A stretch of 64,000 nt of DNA, taken from assembly GCA_024760905.1 (NCBI GenBank), contig CM045738.1:46987297-47051296 (forward strand), given 5' to 3'. A program made the translations under genes and the position numbers. Source of the DNA: Plotosus lineatus (lineage: Eukaryota > Chordata > Actinopteri > Siluriformes > Plotosidae). Positions 10,666-21,973 of this stretch are shown piece by piece (the stretch's first letter is position 1; every line of letters begins with the position of its first letter). The notes below the pieces were generated by a model. It saw only the letters and a list, made by a program, of their open reading frames with translations. It had not been told where the DNA came from and did not search any database.

Positions 10666-10899
10666 CTTTCTTTAAAACATGATTTCCTTTAATCTGGTGA
10701 TTCTGATGAACAGTACCATGGGAATTCAGGTGAGATCTTCAACGAGATAATGCAACATTTACGTTGCTATGCATAGCTTTAGGTGTTTAAATAAGGATCC
10801 AGCAAGTTGTATAAATATATTCATTCAGTCTAAACTTCAAAGTTAATCTGTACAGAGAGAGAAAATTTATTATAATTTATAATTTATTTATTATACGAT

Positions 10900-11396
10900 C
10901 GTCGGGACAGCGGTGAGCCCGTCCGCCTCACAGAAAGAAGAAGGTCCTTGGTTCGATTCTCTTGCTCAGCGTGTCTGTGTGTGGTGTTGCATGTTCTCCC
11001 CATGCTTGCATTTTTTCATGGTTGCCTCCCACAGTCCAGAAACATGCACAGTCGGCTAATTACCAGTTGCAAATCACCTCTAGGTGAGAGAGTGAGTGTG
11101 ATTAGTTGTATCTGTTTTGGCCTTGCAATGGTCTAGTGAGCTGTTCTGGGTGTCCCTGTGTGTATGTACTCTACAGTGAGATGAATTTGAAAGCTGCATA
11201 GATGCGTTCATGTTTACAATATTGTCCGTCGAGGGGAAAAATAGGTCCGGTTTATATGTTAAATTGCCCTGCAATGGCCTGGCAAGCTATCCAGAGGGCA
11301 CCTTGCCCTCAGCCAGAGTTGGCTGAGATGGGCACCAGTCTCCCCGTGACCCTAATTAAGATTAAGCGGTTCAGAAAATGAATGAATGAATGAATG
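10900..11396 (+). mobile_element. SINE family B, with a duplicated 3' part
   Basis: Head (GGACAGCGGTGAGCCCGTCC, TTGGTTCGATTCTC) and family B body to about 11,150, followed by about 105 bp of other sequence. A second shared 3' body (CCCTGCAATGGCCTGGCAAG, then CCCTAATTAAGATTAAGCGG) follows, with a (TGAA)n tail at 11,380-11,396. This may be two elements, one truncated. Confidence 0.78.
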
Positions 11397-11525
11397 GAAG
11401 TTAAATTGTATTCTGCTCATAGGAAATTGATTGATTATTATGATTATTGTGTGAGTTCCATATGACACGCCCACAATCATCCTGGGAATTTATAAATTAT
11501 CTGTTTTGTATCAGTGTAGCATTTA

Positions 11526-12415
11526 TCAGTACAGTGGCACTCCAGACAGACAGATAGATGGAGCAACAGAAGGATGAATGGGTGGATGGCTGGATGGGTA
11601 GGCAGGTGGATGGACAGAAGGATGGGCAGATCTATGGGTGGATGGATTGAAAGATGGACAGCTTGATGGACGGGTGGATGGGTGGTTGGATTGTTTGATA
11701 GATGGGCATAAAGATGGATGGATGGATGGATGGATGGATGGATGGATGGCTGGATGGGTGGTTGAACGGATGGATGGGCGAATGAATAGATTGTTGGACA
11801 GGTGGATGGGTGGTTGGATGGATTGATGTATGGCTGGATTGATGGATGGGTGTACAGGTGGATGGATAGATGGATGAACAGACTGATGGCTGGATGCAGA
11901 GCTGTATGGATGGATGTATGGATGAGTTGGTGGGATGGCGAGATTGATGGCTGGACCGATGCATGGATGGATGGATGGACTGGTGTTTGAACAGATGGAT
12001 TGGCGGATGTACAAATTGTTGGATGCATGGGTGGTTGGATGGATTGATGGATGGACAGACAGATGGATGCATGAATGGATGGGTGGATTGACAGTTTGTT
12101 GGATGGATGGACAAGTAGATGGGTGTTTGGATAGATTGATGGATTGATGGATGAATTAATGGATGGACAGATGTATGGATGGGCATACTTATGGATCGAT
12201 AGGTGGATGCACAGACCAATGGGTGGATGCACGGATGGGTGTGTGGATGGATGGACGGATGTTTGAATGCATGGATGGGTGGTTGGATAGATTGATGGAT
12301 AGATGGATTGATGGATTGGCGGATGTATGGATGGACATACAAATGGATCGATAGATGGATGCAGAGACCAATGGGTGGATGCACGGATGGGTGGATGCAT
12401 GGATGGATGGATTAC
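11526..12415. repeat. (GGAT)n-based degenerate array, ~0.9 kb
   Basis: GGATGGAT interspersed with GGGTGGATG, GACAGATG and GATTGATG variants; the cleanest run is about 11,716-11,748. The long open frames on both strands (Met-Asp-Gly-Trp on plus, His-Pro-Ser-Ile on minus) arise from the 4-bp period and are not genes. Confidence 0.95.
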
Positions 12416-12881
12416 TTCCATACTTCCTGCGCAATAAGCTCAGAGTACATCAGTGAACCCCTGCATCAAATCTGTGCTGTCAGTGTAGATAAAAAGATCG
12501 TCTCGATCCGTATTTATTTACATTTATAAAACCCACACCACAAAAGCTGTTCTCAAACCAGAGCGGGTTCTACTCAACATGAACATTCTGCCTCATGTAA
12601 TAAAACACCGGGTCAGTGATCCAAGCCCATGTTTCGGTTATTACTTTGTCTTTGGGTTATTACTTTATGTTTTAGTTATTGCGATGAAGGATAAGGTGAG
12701 AGAGAAAAAAAACATTGACAGTTATGATGGATCACTCGGTTCACAGAGTTCAAAATCACCATCTCGCTAGTGAAAGCTAAAATTGTAAACATCATCCAAA
12801 CAAATCTTCTGTCATTCAGGACCTCACATTTGGGTTTTAATGAAACAAACCATTAAACATAAATTAATAAATGAATCAGAT
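12416..12881. other. No gene recognised
   Basis: Low-repeat AT-rich sequence without coding features. Confidence 0.5.
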
Positions 12882-13212
12882 GGGCAGGGGTGGCCTGGTG
12901 GTAAGGCGATGGATCACTGATCCCAAGGTCGGGGGTACAAGCCTCACTCTCAACAGGTTGTCACTGTCCCCACAGTGCACTAACTGGGTTATCAAAGGCC
13001 GGCCTTGTCTCTCACTGTCTGGTGTGAGGTTCATGTCAAAGAACCATTGCTGACTTTCGTCAAGAGGAGCTGCATAGCTGTCAGTGTTTCTGCCCTGCGA
13101 GCTGTCCAGGGTGTGCTCTGACCTCGCCCGGAGTTGGCTGAGATGGGTGCCAGCCTCCACGTGACCCTAATCAGGATTAAGAGGTTCAGAAAATAAATGA
13201 ATAAATGAATGA
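12882..13212 (+). mobile_element. SINE family A, full length
   Basis: Complete order: tRNA-like head (TGGCCTGGTGGTAAGGCG), central region (AACTGGGTTATCAAAGGCCG, AAAGAACCATTGCTGACTTT), shared 3' body (CGGAGTTGGCTGAGATGGGTG-like) and a degenerate (TAAA/TGAA) tail. A clear target-site duplication is hidden by A/T-rich flanks. Confidence 0.9.
12891..12943 (+). promoter_or_regulatory. Internal pol III A and B boxes of a family A SINE
   Basis: A-box-like TGGCCTGGTGG at 12,891-12,901 and B-box-like GGTACAAGCC at 12,934-12,943, with the 32-base spacing normal for tRNA-derived promoters. The B box differs from the GGTTCAAGCC seen in sister copies, so activity is doubtful. Confidence 0.65.
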
Positions 13213-14027
13213 AATTTTCACGTTCTGTTTCTGATCTGATGACCCAAGCAGATCTCTCTGCCCTTTTCTCTGCTGTGTTCTCCATCAATAAAAAATATTT
13301 TAGTTTCTCAATGAGAACGAATCTGAAAAACAGCCTTTCCAGTTGGCGTGCACTGATTATCTGCATCAAGCTGCTCGGGGGCGTTTTATCCCGTGTGTTC
13401 CATTAATCATATTCTCCACATTGAAACACATTCCAGAAAAAATAATTGTTTTTGGTAAATGTCTGTCCATGATTGCTAAAACGGGACTTTTTATTTCTTT
13501 TTCAACATATACATTATCACCCCCAAGATTATTGGGTTCATTCCAGGCCAAGGCCACACCCCTCTCCACCAAGTTTGATAAAAATCATGTGAATCATTTT
13601 TGTGTAATCCGGCTGCCAAAAGAAAACCTTTAATACATGCTTGTTAAAAAACCTTTAATAAATTCCTGGATGTGGATCAACTTCAGCATGTGTTGGTTCT
13701 TACTGGGTTGATCTATCTACCAGATCCCTTCGTCACGATTGGTCAATATCGGTTTTACTTGTTTTATTTATTTATTTATTTTTATTATTTATTTTTTTTT
13801 ATCATTATTTATTTATTTTTTTGCATGATTCTGTTCACAGACAAACACACAAAAAAACAAAACCGATGAAGACATCCCCTCCCCTCCCCTCCCTTTCATA
13901 TTAAAATTAAACTGTGATGTAATAAATACTTATCCCTGGTGTTTTTTCCTGAGGAATTATTATGCACCGGGTGCCCGATGCCCCTGAGATTATTTTTGAG
14001 TAGCAGAAACTACCGGAAATATTAAAA
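13213..14027. other. No gene; (TTTA)n and poly(T) stretch
   Basis: A TTTA-rich low-complexity patch at about 13,757-13,822; the rest is non-repetitive without coding features. Confidence 0.55.
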
Positions 14028-14387
14028 GAAATCATTAATTCATTCATTCCCTGAACCGCATAATCCTAATTAGGGTCACGGAGAGGCTGACGCCCATCCC
14101 AGCTGACTATGGACGAGGACTGAGTACACCCTGGATGGCTCGCCAGGCCATCGCAGGGCAGAAATACGCTGACGGCTATGCAACTACTCTTGTCGAAAGT
14201 CAGCAATGGTTCTTTATATGAACCTCACACCACAGACAGTGAGAGACATGGCCGGTCTTTGATAACCCAGTTAGCACCACTGGGGGGACAGCAGTGACAA
14301 CCTGTTGACTGTGGGACTTGAACCCTCAACCTTACGATCAGTAATCCAGCACATTTACCGTCGAGCCACCACTGCAAGGAAATCATT
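14028..14387 (-). mobile_element. SINE family A with 9-bp target-site duplication
   Basis: The element spans 14,037-14,378 (342 bp) in reverse: tail, shared body, ATGCAACTACTCTTGTCGAA, then the head (reversed B box GGGACTTGAACCCTCAACC). It is flanked by the perfect repeat GAAATCATT at 14,028-14,036 and 14,379-14,387. Confidence 0.9.
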
Positions 14388-14634
14388 GAGTTATTCATTT
14401 ACTCCTTTATTTGCCAAACTGCTAATCCTATTTAGGTCGCAGGGAGGCTGGGTGAAGTTGGAGGTACACCCTGATCAGTCCATCTCAGAGCCAGCACACC
14501 CAGAACCATTCACACTCACACCAAGGGGCAATCTGGAACAGTCGATAAACCGAATTTGCATTTCATCAGACTGTAGGAGGAAACCAGGATACAACGGGGG
14601 AAATCCTCACAAGCATGGCAAAGACATGCAAACT

Positions 14635-14681
<47 letters not shown>

Positions 14682-14745
14682 AGACCCCACCAGACCTGGG
14701 ACTCGAACCCAGGACCTTCCTGCTGTGAGGAGGAAAGGATAATCA
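14388..14745 (-). mobile_element. SINE family B with a CA tract in its head-proximal part
   Basis: Reversed family B: degenerate tail, GGTCGCAGGGAGGCTGG, CACACCAAGGGGCAATCTGG, GGAGGAAACCAGGATAC, then a (CA)n run at 14,635-14,679 exactly where the family reads AAACTCCACACAGA, and the reversed head GGGACTCGAACCCAGGACC. Confidence 0.88.
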
Positions 14746-15145
14746 CTGTCCTGGTGGTAGCATCGAAAGTGCTGTAAATGACATACACACTGCACTTCCT
14801 GCCATTTGTATTTTTTGTATGGACTGTTCTCACACCACGATTTCATTATGGCCGATTTTATTGTTATTTTCAATGAAAAAACATTATGCAAATGCATTCA
14901 GCTATTATCTGTTCCCCAGAGAGCCGACCCTCGGTTTTGAAAGCGAACACTCTCCACTCTAACGATAACATTCCACTTAAACATGAGTAATAAACCAAGC
15001 TTTTAGATTCAGACTTCCTCACGCCGCGCATTCTCTTCTACCTCTTGCACACGGAAGTGATGCACATGCACCCAGCTGTACATATGATCTAATCCATCAG
15101 ACCAGTTCATCGTCTTGCATTGCACCATGGTTCAGTTTTCCCAAT
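14746..15145. other. No gene recognised
   Basis: Non-repetitive sequence without a coding frame that I can support. Confidence 0.5.
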
Positions 15146-15275
15146 GTGTATGTTTTTGTACCAGAGGAAATCTTCACAAGAACGGGAAGGACATACACAC
15201 GTCATATAGAGACATCCAATCCTGGGACTGGAACCGAGCACCTTCTTACTATAAGATGGAAATACTAGGCGCCGT
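15146..15275 (-). mobile_element. SINE family B head fragment
   Basis: Reversed head-proximal part: AGGAAATCTTCACAAGAACG, then GGGACTGGAACCGAGCACC and TTCTTACTATAAG. Confidence 0.7.
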
Positions 15276-15362
15276 CACCAAGCATGAGGTGCATAATTGT
15301 TTTAGCATATAATACATGGAAACCCGAACAAGAAAGCATATTATAATTAGATCTTTGATTCT

Positions 15363-15690
15363 TCATTCATTTTCTGAAACGCTTAATCCTAATTAGGGTC
15401 GCGGAGAGGCTGGCGCAAATCTCAGCCGACTCTGGGTGAGGGCAGAGTACACCCTTAACAGCGCACCAGGCCATCGCAGGACAGAAACACCCTGACGGCT
15501 ATGCAGCTCCTCTTGTCAAAAAGTCAGCGATGGTTCTTTTACATGAACCTCCCACCATAGACAGTGAGAGACCCAGTCAGCCTTATTGGGGTATTGGGTT
15601 TATTGGGGGGTGGTGACAACCTGTTGAGGGTGGGGCTTGAATCCCTGACCTTGGGATCAGTGATCCAATGACTTACAACCACGCCACCAT
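15363..15690 (-). mobile_element. SINE family A
   Basis: Reversed complete order from the ATTCATTTTCTGAAACGC tail to the head GGGCTTGAATCCCTGACC. The flanks share GATTCTT (15,357-15,363 and near 15,702), a weak possible target-site duplication. Confidence 0.87.
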
Positions 15691-15737
15691 AACCCTATTT
15701 TGGATTCTTTTGTATTTTTATTCTTTACTTTTTACAT

Positions 15738-15867
15738 GCCTTGTGATGGCAGGGTAAGCTGTCCAGTGTGCACCCTGCCCTTGCCCAGAGTCGGCTGAGA
15801 TGGGTGCCAGCCTCCCCATGACCCTAATGAGGATTAAGTGGTTCAGAAAATGGTTGAATGACAAATG
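15738..15867 (+). mobile_element. SINE shared 3' body fragment
   Basis: CCTTGTGATGGCAGGGTAAG through GAGTCGGCTGAGATGGGTGC and GGATTAAGTGGTTCAGAAAATG, 5'-truncated, so the family (A or B) cannot be told. Confidence 0.8.
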
Positions 15868-15992
15868 AACATTTTACATTGGTCTGGTGAATTGTACAAG
15901 CTTCCCCCACACACTCATGCAAACACTGGCTGAGATAGGCTCCAGACTTTTAGCAATTAATTATTGAAAATTCATTATTGAAGTTAAGAAAC

Positions 15993-16012
15993 GTGTGTGT
16001 GTGTGTGTGTGT

Positions 16013-16063
<51 letters not shown>
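15993..16063. repeat. (GT)n microsatellite
   Basis: GT run with one CTCT interruption near 16,013. Confidence 0.99.
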
Positions 16064-16064
<1 letters not shown>

Positions 16065-16499
16065 ACGCGCTTTGAATGGTTATTAAACTCAGCGCCGCTC
16101 ATTTTAATGCTGATGATCTGTTTCTCTCAGGAATTTCCATCGCAAATAGTAAATAATTAAGAATCAAAATGTTGAAGTGAAGCAGCTACAGAAGCACTTA
16201 AAGAAAGAGGCCAAGATCTGAACCTCCTAGGATTGTGCTAATGTGCAGAAAATCCTTCAGCATGACTAATTAAATAATCTCTGCTACATTAAAAAAAAGG
16301 TTCTCCGTCATTTTTATCAAATCTGAATCTCTTCCTGCTGAGACGCCGAACACCCGATCTGTCTCCGAGCGCAGAATGCAAGCGGTGCGCGTATAAATCA
16401 CCACTCACACACCGTGGTGCTAAAAGACCCCCAGACGCTTCTGTCGATAGTGAAAAGTGACTCGCAGAAACTTTACAAAAATGAGTTCCTTAACCAGGT
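16064..16499. other. No gene recognised
   Basis: Repeat-poor; no coding frame with recognisable features. Confidence 0.5.
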
Positions 16500-16876
16500 G
16501 ATGAGGTTCCTTTGCCGGATGGGCGGGGCTCTCCCTTAGAGACCGGGTGAGAAGCTCAGCTGTCCGGGAGGAGCTTGGAGTAGAAAGGAGCCAGTTGAGG
16601 TGGCTCAGGCATCTGGTTAGAACGCCTCCTCGGACGCCTCCCTGGTGTGGTGTTTTGGGGCATGTCTAAAAGGGAAGAGACTCCGGGGTCGATCTAGAAT
16701 ACGCTGGAGGGATTATGTCTCTTGGCTGGTCTGGGAACGCCTCGGTGTCCCCCATGGAAGAGCTAGAGGAAGTGGCTGGGGAGAGTGACGTCTGGACCTC
16801 ATTGTTTAGGCTGCTGCCCCCGCGACCCAACCCCAGATTAAGCAGAGGACGCTGAAGATCAAATGAAGATGAAGAC
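16500..16876 (+). mobile_element. Rex3 LINE 3' fragment
   Basis: Aligns with 8,228-8,621 of the longer Rex3: CTTTGCCGGATGGGCGGGGC, GAGGTGGCTCAGGCATCTGG, GCCTCGGTGTCCCCCATGGA, GCTGCTGCCCCCGCGACCCA, then a degenerate GAAGATGAAGA tail. It encodes remnants of the C-terminal domain only and is severely 5'-truncated. Confidence 0.88.
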
Positions 16877-17004
16877 TTGCAGGAACTCCAGGTTCATTTT
16901 TTCTCACCTGAAGCTCCGTTTGTTCCGCACTTACATTGGGATCTGTGTGTGGTACGATGGCGAAGTCTCTGGTTAAACAAATATTTATTATTTATCCCCA
17001 GTAA

Positions 17005-17332
17005 AAGTGGCACGTTGGTGTCATGGACAGCGCATAAGTCTTACAGCAAGAAAGTAGTGGGTTCAAGTCCCTTGGCTCAGCCTGGGTGTTTGTATCTGTA
17101 CTATCTTCTCCATGTGCTTGTGTGGGTTTCTTCTGGATACACCCCGTCCGCCCCAAAACAGGCACATTAGGCTAATTAGCTGTTCCAAAACTGACAGGAG
17201 TGAATTGTTGTGTCTGTGTTGGCCTGCAATGGTCTTGTGAGCTGTTCAGGGTGTACCCACCTTACGCCACGTCTCAGTTGAGATAGGTTCCGGCCACAAT
17301 GCGACCTTAAAACAATAAAGAAGTTTTATGAA
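17005..17332 (+). mobile_element. SINE family B
   Basis: Head AGTGGCACGTTGGTGTCATG with B-box-like GGGTTCAAGTCCC, body GGCTAATTAGCTGTTCCAAA, degenerate shared 3' body and ATGAATGA end. Confidence 0.82.
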
Positions 17333-17458
17333 TGAGAAAATATCTCCAGTGCTTCATTGGTTTTGTAGGATCATGGGGAGGCTGGAGGCTATCTCAGCCA
17401 ACTTTGAGCAAAGGCAGGGAACACACTCAACAGCTTGCTAGTCCATTACAGTGCCAAA

Positions 17459-17508
<50 letters not shown>

Positions 17509-17730
17509 CCATCCATACTCATATTCACAGCTCGGGGAAATTTGAAACATCCGGTTACCCCAATATAAATGTGTTTTGACTCCGGGAGGACATCTGTGTA
17601 CCCTGAAGAAACAGGAAGCACAGGAAGAGGATGCAAACTCCACACAGGAGCACCAGAGTCAAACCCGGGACTCAAACTCAAGACTTTATTGCTGAGAGAT
17701 GGGTGTGTTAACCACAACACCACCATACTA
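17333..17730 (-). mobile_element. SINE family B with internal (CA)n
   Basis: Reversed family B: GGCTGGAGGCTATCTCAGCC, a (CA)n run at about 17,459-17,507 in the family's GT-rich segment, GGGGAAATTTGAAACATC, and the reversed head CGGGACTCAAACTCAAGAC. It abuts the previous element tail to tail. Confidence 0.85.
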
Positions 17731-18215
17731 CCCTGCTGTGAAGTGCAACCTCACATTGAAATGTAATGGCCCCAGTTCGGGCCCCAACAAATCCCACCTC
17801 CAGAGGAACAGTGTCAGGAAGCTGGACTAAACACGAGCAGGTTGGGTTTGCTACTTGAATAAGTCACACATCAGTCTTCACCGTCCGGTACAGAATGTTT
17901 TGCTGCATGCCGCTCGAGCTCCTCCGGTCCGCCTCTGAAAGCAGAACTGAATACAGCGTAGAGTTCGGTTTACATGTAAAAGACGAGTTCTGGAGGATTG
18001 TTGGTATCTGAGGCACTGCAATTTTCTTGAGGGCAATTGCACTCTTGTCTAAAATCACCATGTTTGAGGTCGATTGCTGTCTGTTTCTCCTTGCCTTGTT
18101 TTGCTAGATGTCGTTTTCCTGATGGATGCGAAAAGAATCTCTTCCATTTATTACTTTAATTTTTTTATTGCTGCCTTATACACTCGATGAGTCTTTTGTT
18201 CACAATACAGGGCGA
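17731..18215. other. No gene recognised
   Basis: Non-repetitive; no supported coding sequence. Confidence 0.5.
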
Positions 18216-18424
18216 TAAATGCTTGCGGTGGTTAACACATCCGCCTCCCATCAAGAAGGTCCTGGGTTTCAATCCCGGGCTTTGGTGTCTCAGTGTGGAG
18301 TTTGCATGTTGTTCCTGTTCTTGCAGTTTCCTCCTGGTACTCTGGTTTCCTTCTCCAGTCCAAAAACATCCACATTAGACTAATTGTCTGATTCAAATTG
18401 CTCCAGGTGTGAGTCTGAATGGTT

Positions 18425-18467
<43 letters not shown>

Positions 18468-18616
18468 TGTGTGTTGGCTCTGATGGTACCCCACCCTTCT
18501 CCCAGAGTCAGCTGAGATGAGGGCTGGCCTCCCCGTGACCCTTGAGACCAGCTGAGATGAGGGCCGGCCTCCCTGTGACCCTTATTGGGATGAAACAGCT
18601 GAGAAAATGAATGAAT
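18216..18616 (+). mobile_element. SINE family B with internal (GT)n
   Basis: Head TGCGGTGGTTAACACATCCG with B-box-like GGGTTTCAATCCC, body, (GT)n at about 18,425-18,465, then two tandem copies of the 3' segment GAGTCAGCTGAGATGAGGGC / ACCAGCTGAGATGAGGGCCG, and the AATGAATGAATC end. Confidence 0.87.
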
Positions 18617-19141
18617 CAATAACAAATAGAAACTAAAAGAACATTAATGGCCAAACCAGACTTGTTGAGTTCAGCGAGAGAAAGGAAAAGCTCTTCAGAT
18701 CTCCGGAGTGGGTTTAACAATCCAAACAGCCCATAATTATAAATCTCCTCTTCACAATAGTATTTGTGTCCCAACCACCTCATGATAATGTCAGTCCACA
18801 ATGTGAGATGCAGGGGATGATGCTGACAACACTCCTGACTCACCGGGGTGTTCATTCATCCCTGCAATTTCACAAATTACAAGCCAGGGGTAGCATTTTG
18901 CAGAAGATGGGAGTACATTGAGGTCAGATCAGACCTTCAGCCGGCCTGAGCCGTCAGCGTGCTTGTTCTTGCATCCTGTCACTGATAGACATTATAAATG
19001 TGCACTGTCAAGGCATCAGCAGGAAGTGAGGGCAAGAACATTTATTGTGAGGGAATCCATTGCTTGAGGTCAAACATACTTATTATATTCATGTGCAGCC
19101 ATCCATGACCTGGAACTATTTAGTTCTATACTCGAGCTTAT
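18617..19141. other. No gene recognised
   Basis: Non-repetitive sequence, no supported coding frame. Confidence 0.5.
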
Positions 19142-19462
19142 GGGGCAGGGATGGCCTGTTGGTAAGGTGCTGGACTACTGATCCCATGGTTGGCGGTTCA
19201 AGCTCGACTGTCAATGGTTGTCACTGCTGTCCCCCAATGCAGCTAACTGGGTTATCAAAGGCTGGGCGTGTCTCTCACTCTCTATGGTGGAGGTTCATGT
19301 AAAAGAACCATTGCTGATTTTCATCCAGAGTACCTGCAATGCCGTCAGCGTGTTTCTATCCTGTAATGGCCTGGCAAGCTGTCCAGGGTGTACTCGGCTG
19401 AGATGGGCGCCAGCCTCCCCGTGACCCTAATTAGGATTAAGTGGTTCAGATGATGAATGAAT
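19142..19462 (+). mobile_element. SINE family A
   Basis: GGCAGGGATGGCCTGTTGGT head, GGTTCAAGCTCGAC B-box region, AACTGGGTTATCAAAGGCTG, AAAAGAACCATTGCTGATTT, shared 3' body and ATGAATGAATGA tail. Confidence 0.88.
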
Positions 19463-19684
19463 GACTCCAGTTTATCAGCTGTTGGCGTGGTGGAATAGTG
19501 AGAACTACATCTGCTACACATTAAGAAGGCCAGGCTTCGCCCAGTGTTGGCTGAGATATGCTCCAGGGTCCCCACGACTGTAGTTTGATTTAGTGGTTTG
19601 GAAAAAAGAGTGTGAGTTTATCAGTGTTGATAAAAACACCACAGTGTTTCCATAATTATCTCAAATCGCCCATCCATCCATCCA
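19463..19684 (+). mobile_element. Degenerate SINE remnant
   Basis: TGGTGGAATAGTGAGAACTA, GAAGGCCAGGCTTCG and TTGGCTGAGATATGCTCCAG suggest a badly eroded family B element with most of the body deleted. Confidence 0.45.
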
Positions 19685-20000
19685 TTAATTCATTCATTCA
19701 TTTATTACCAGATCACTTAGCCCTACGATGGTGCTATCATTGCCCCATTTATCCTCTGAACAGCTTACCAGACCATCGCAGGGTTAGCACACGCCCATTC
19801 ACACTCACACTCACACCCATGGGCAATTTGGAACAACCAGTCAACCTAAACTGTGGGAGGAAACCCAGAGGAAACCCATGTATGCACTGGAAGGACATGC
19901 AAATTCCACACAGAAACGCCCTCGTTGAGTTTGGGACTTAAACCCAGTACCTTCTTGCTGTGAGGCGGACATGCTAATCTCAATGCTACTATGCCGCCCA
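19685..20000 (-). mobile_element. SINE family B
   Basis: Reversed: CATTCATTCATT tail, CTGAACAGCTTACCAGACCA, CACCCATGGGCAATTTGGAA, GGAAGGACATGCAAATTCCA, reversed head GGGACTTAAACCCAGTACC. Confidence 0.85.
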
Positions 20001-20826
20001 CAATCTTTTTAGTCAAAGAAAAAACAACAACATGCTGATTGAGGCTTGAAGGCCGAGTTAAGGGCACTGAAAATGCATTCGAATACAGTTTGAACAGCAA
20101 AGCGACGTCCTGCCTCGGGCAACATTATAATTAACTACGGCTCTAAAATGCATCTCTGATTAGGGAAAAGATGATCTGGCGTCCAGAATTGCCAAAATGC
20201 ATCAGCACACTCACATGCCCACACAGCTGTTTTCCTCTCTTTATTGCTCAAAAGTGCCCAAATCACGTCCTCTGTGTGTTTTAAACCAAGACTTGTTGTG
20301 TGACTCACTCAAGCAGAAGCAAATCTATGTCCTGTTTAAATTGCACGAACACCGAATCCATCTCTCTCCCTGTCTATCAAGATCATCCGAACATTTCCTG
20401 CTCCAGGTGTGTAAATTTCTGAATGGTTAAAGGGTACCTGTGGTGAATCAGTGTTCCTCACTCTTTAATATGAACGATCATGTCGGACAATCAGTGGTTC
20501 TTTCCTGCATTATCAGTCCATGCTCCTTATCAAAGTATATACAAGTGCTATTACAATGGACATACTCAGATACTTCCTGACTGGCTGGCCCAGCCTGGTA
20601 TTGACCAGCCTGGTACTGACTTGAACTCGTTTGTTTGGCTGAGTGTTGCCACTGGCCCATGCATTATAACACATTACCAGTCAGTGCTCAACAAACAACA
20701 AGTGAAGAACTTGTGGAAAACATTTATTTTTGTTCCAAATCCAGCCACAAACATCTCTGGCAGCATTATCGTCCTCAGAATAACTAGAATATGACGTCCC
20801 ACCATCTCCACATCTCTGATTGAAAT
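20001..20826. other. No gene recognised
   Basis: Repeat-poor stretch. Short frames show no protein family that I can name. The last bases form the left target-site duplication of the next LINE. Confidence 0.5.
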
Positions 20827-21187
20827 AGGTAACAAATTACACCCTTCTTCTTCTTCTTCTTCTTTTACTTTCGGCTGCTCCCTTCAGGGGTCGCCACAGC
20901 AAATCATCCGCCTCCACCTCACCCTGACCTCCGCATCTTCTTTTCTGACTCCAACGACCTTCATGTCTTCCTTCACCACATCCATAAATCTCTTCTTCGG
21001 TCTTCCTCGAGGCCTTCTGCCTGGTAGTTCCAACCTCAGCATCCTACTGCCAATATGCTCACTATCCCTCCTCTGTACATGTCCAAACCATCTCAATCTA
21101 GCCTCTCTGACTTTGTCTCCAAAACATCTTACGTGGGCTGTCCCTCTGATATACTCATTTCTGATCCTAAGGTAACAAATTACACCC
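20827..21187 (-). mobile_element. RTE LINE copy B with 18-bp target-site duplication
   Basis: A 5'-truncated RTE insertion spans 20,845-21,169 (325 bp). It keeps the (GAA)n tail, the 3' UTR and the last ~95 codons of the ORF, stopping at 20,884-20,886 with [20 protein letters not shown] upstream. The 18-bp repeat AGGTAACAAATTACACCC is perfect at 20,827-20,844 and 21,170-21,187. This gives the exact element boundary and shows that the GAA tail belongs to the element. Confidence 0.95.
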
Positions 21188-21221
21188 ATTTCCTGTAAAT
21201 TTCTCCCATAGTTGCTCTCAA

Positions 21222-21267
21222 CACACCTTGGGCTACACCCCGACTAGCTCACCAGGCCATAGTAGGA

Positions 21268-21308
<41 letters not shown>

Positions 21309-21556
21309 AAAAAACCCAAAAAACAAACAAACAAAAAAAACATTAACACTCACATCCACACAATTAAGAGCTATTTGGAACAGTTAGCCTAATGTGTATG
21401 TCTTTGGACTGTAGGAGGAAACTGGAGTACCCCGAGGAATCACATGCAGGCAATAGGAGAGCATGCAAACTCCACAGAGAAACACCAAATGCAGGACTCA
21501 AACCCAGGACTTTCTTGCTTTGAGGCAGACAAGCTAACCACTATGCCACTGTGCTG
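21222..21556 (-). mobile_element. SINE family B with internal CA and A-rich expansion
   Basis: Reversed family B: CTAGCTCACCAGGCCATAG, (CA)n at 21,270-21,304 followed by A/AAAC-rich sequence, GGAGGAAACTGGAGTACCCC, GCATGCAAACTCCACAGAGA, reversed head GGACTCAAACCCAGGAC. Confidence 0.85.
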
Positions 21557-21973
21557 TAAAGTGGGTCAAGTTTGACCTTTTAAGGTCACTCAAGGTCAAA
21601 GGTTTTCTTGCCAGTCCAATAACTGTCCCAGGGTAAGAGTACATCTGTCAGCAATTGTGTTGACGTGTTCAAAATCTCCAAAACTTTGTGACCTTGGTCT
21701 GACCTTGGTCTTCTACCGAGATCTTTCAAAATAAAACCCTGGCTGATACTCAGGTATGGTCAGGCCCCCACCAAGTTAGAAGAAAATCAAAGCCTGAGTG
21801 TGGTTAGGATTTTATGAACAAACTTAAAAAAGAGAAGTAGTAGCAAACGTGAGAGTTTGAGGTTTGATGTTCTGTATTGGTGTTGACTTGGATTGGTGGT
21901 AGTGGAGCCGCACATTTCTTAACAGGATCAGAGTCACATATCTTACTCACACTGGTTCTGCTCATCATGTCTG
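21557..21973. other. No gene; cluster of AGGTCA/TGACCT words
   Basis: Several AGGTCA half-sites in both orientations at 21,571-21,606 and TGACCTTGGT at about 21,690-21,712. Otherwise unremarkable; see findings. Confidence 0.5.

Noticed and set aside
11477..12421. 314-codon minus-strand frame in the GGAT array
   Set aside because: Four-base periodicity leaves several frames open on both strands; composition is repeat-derived.
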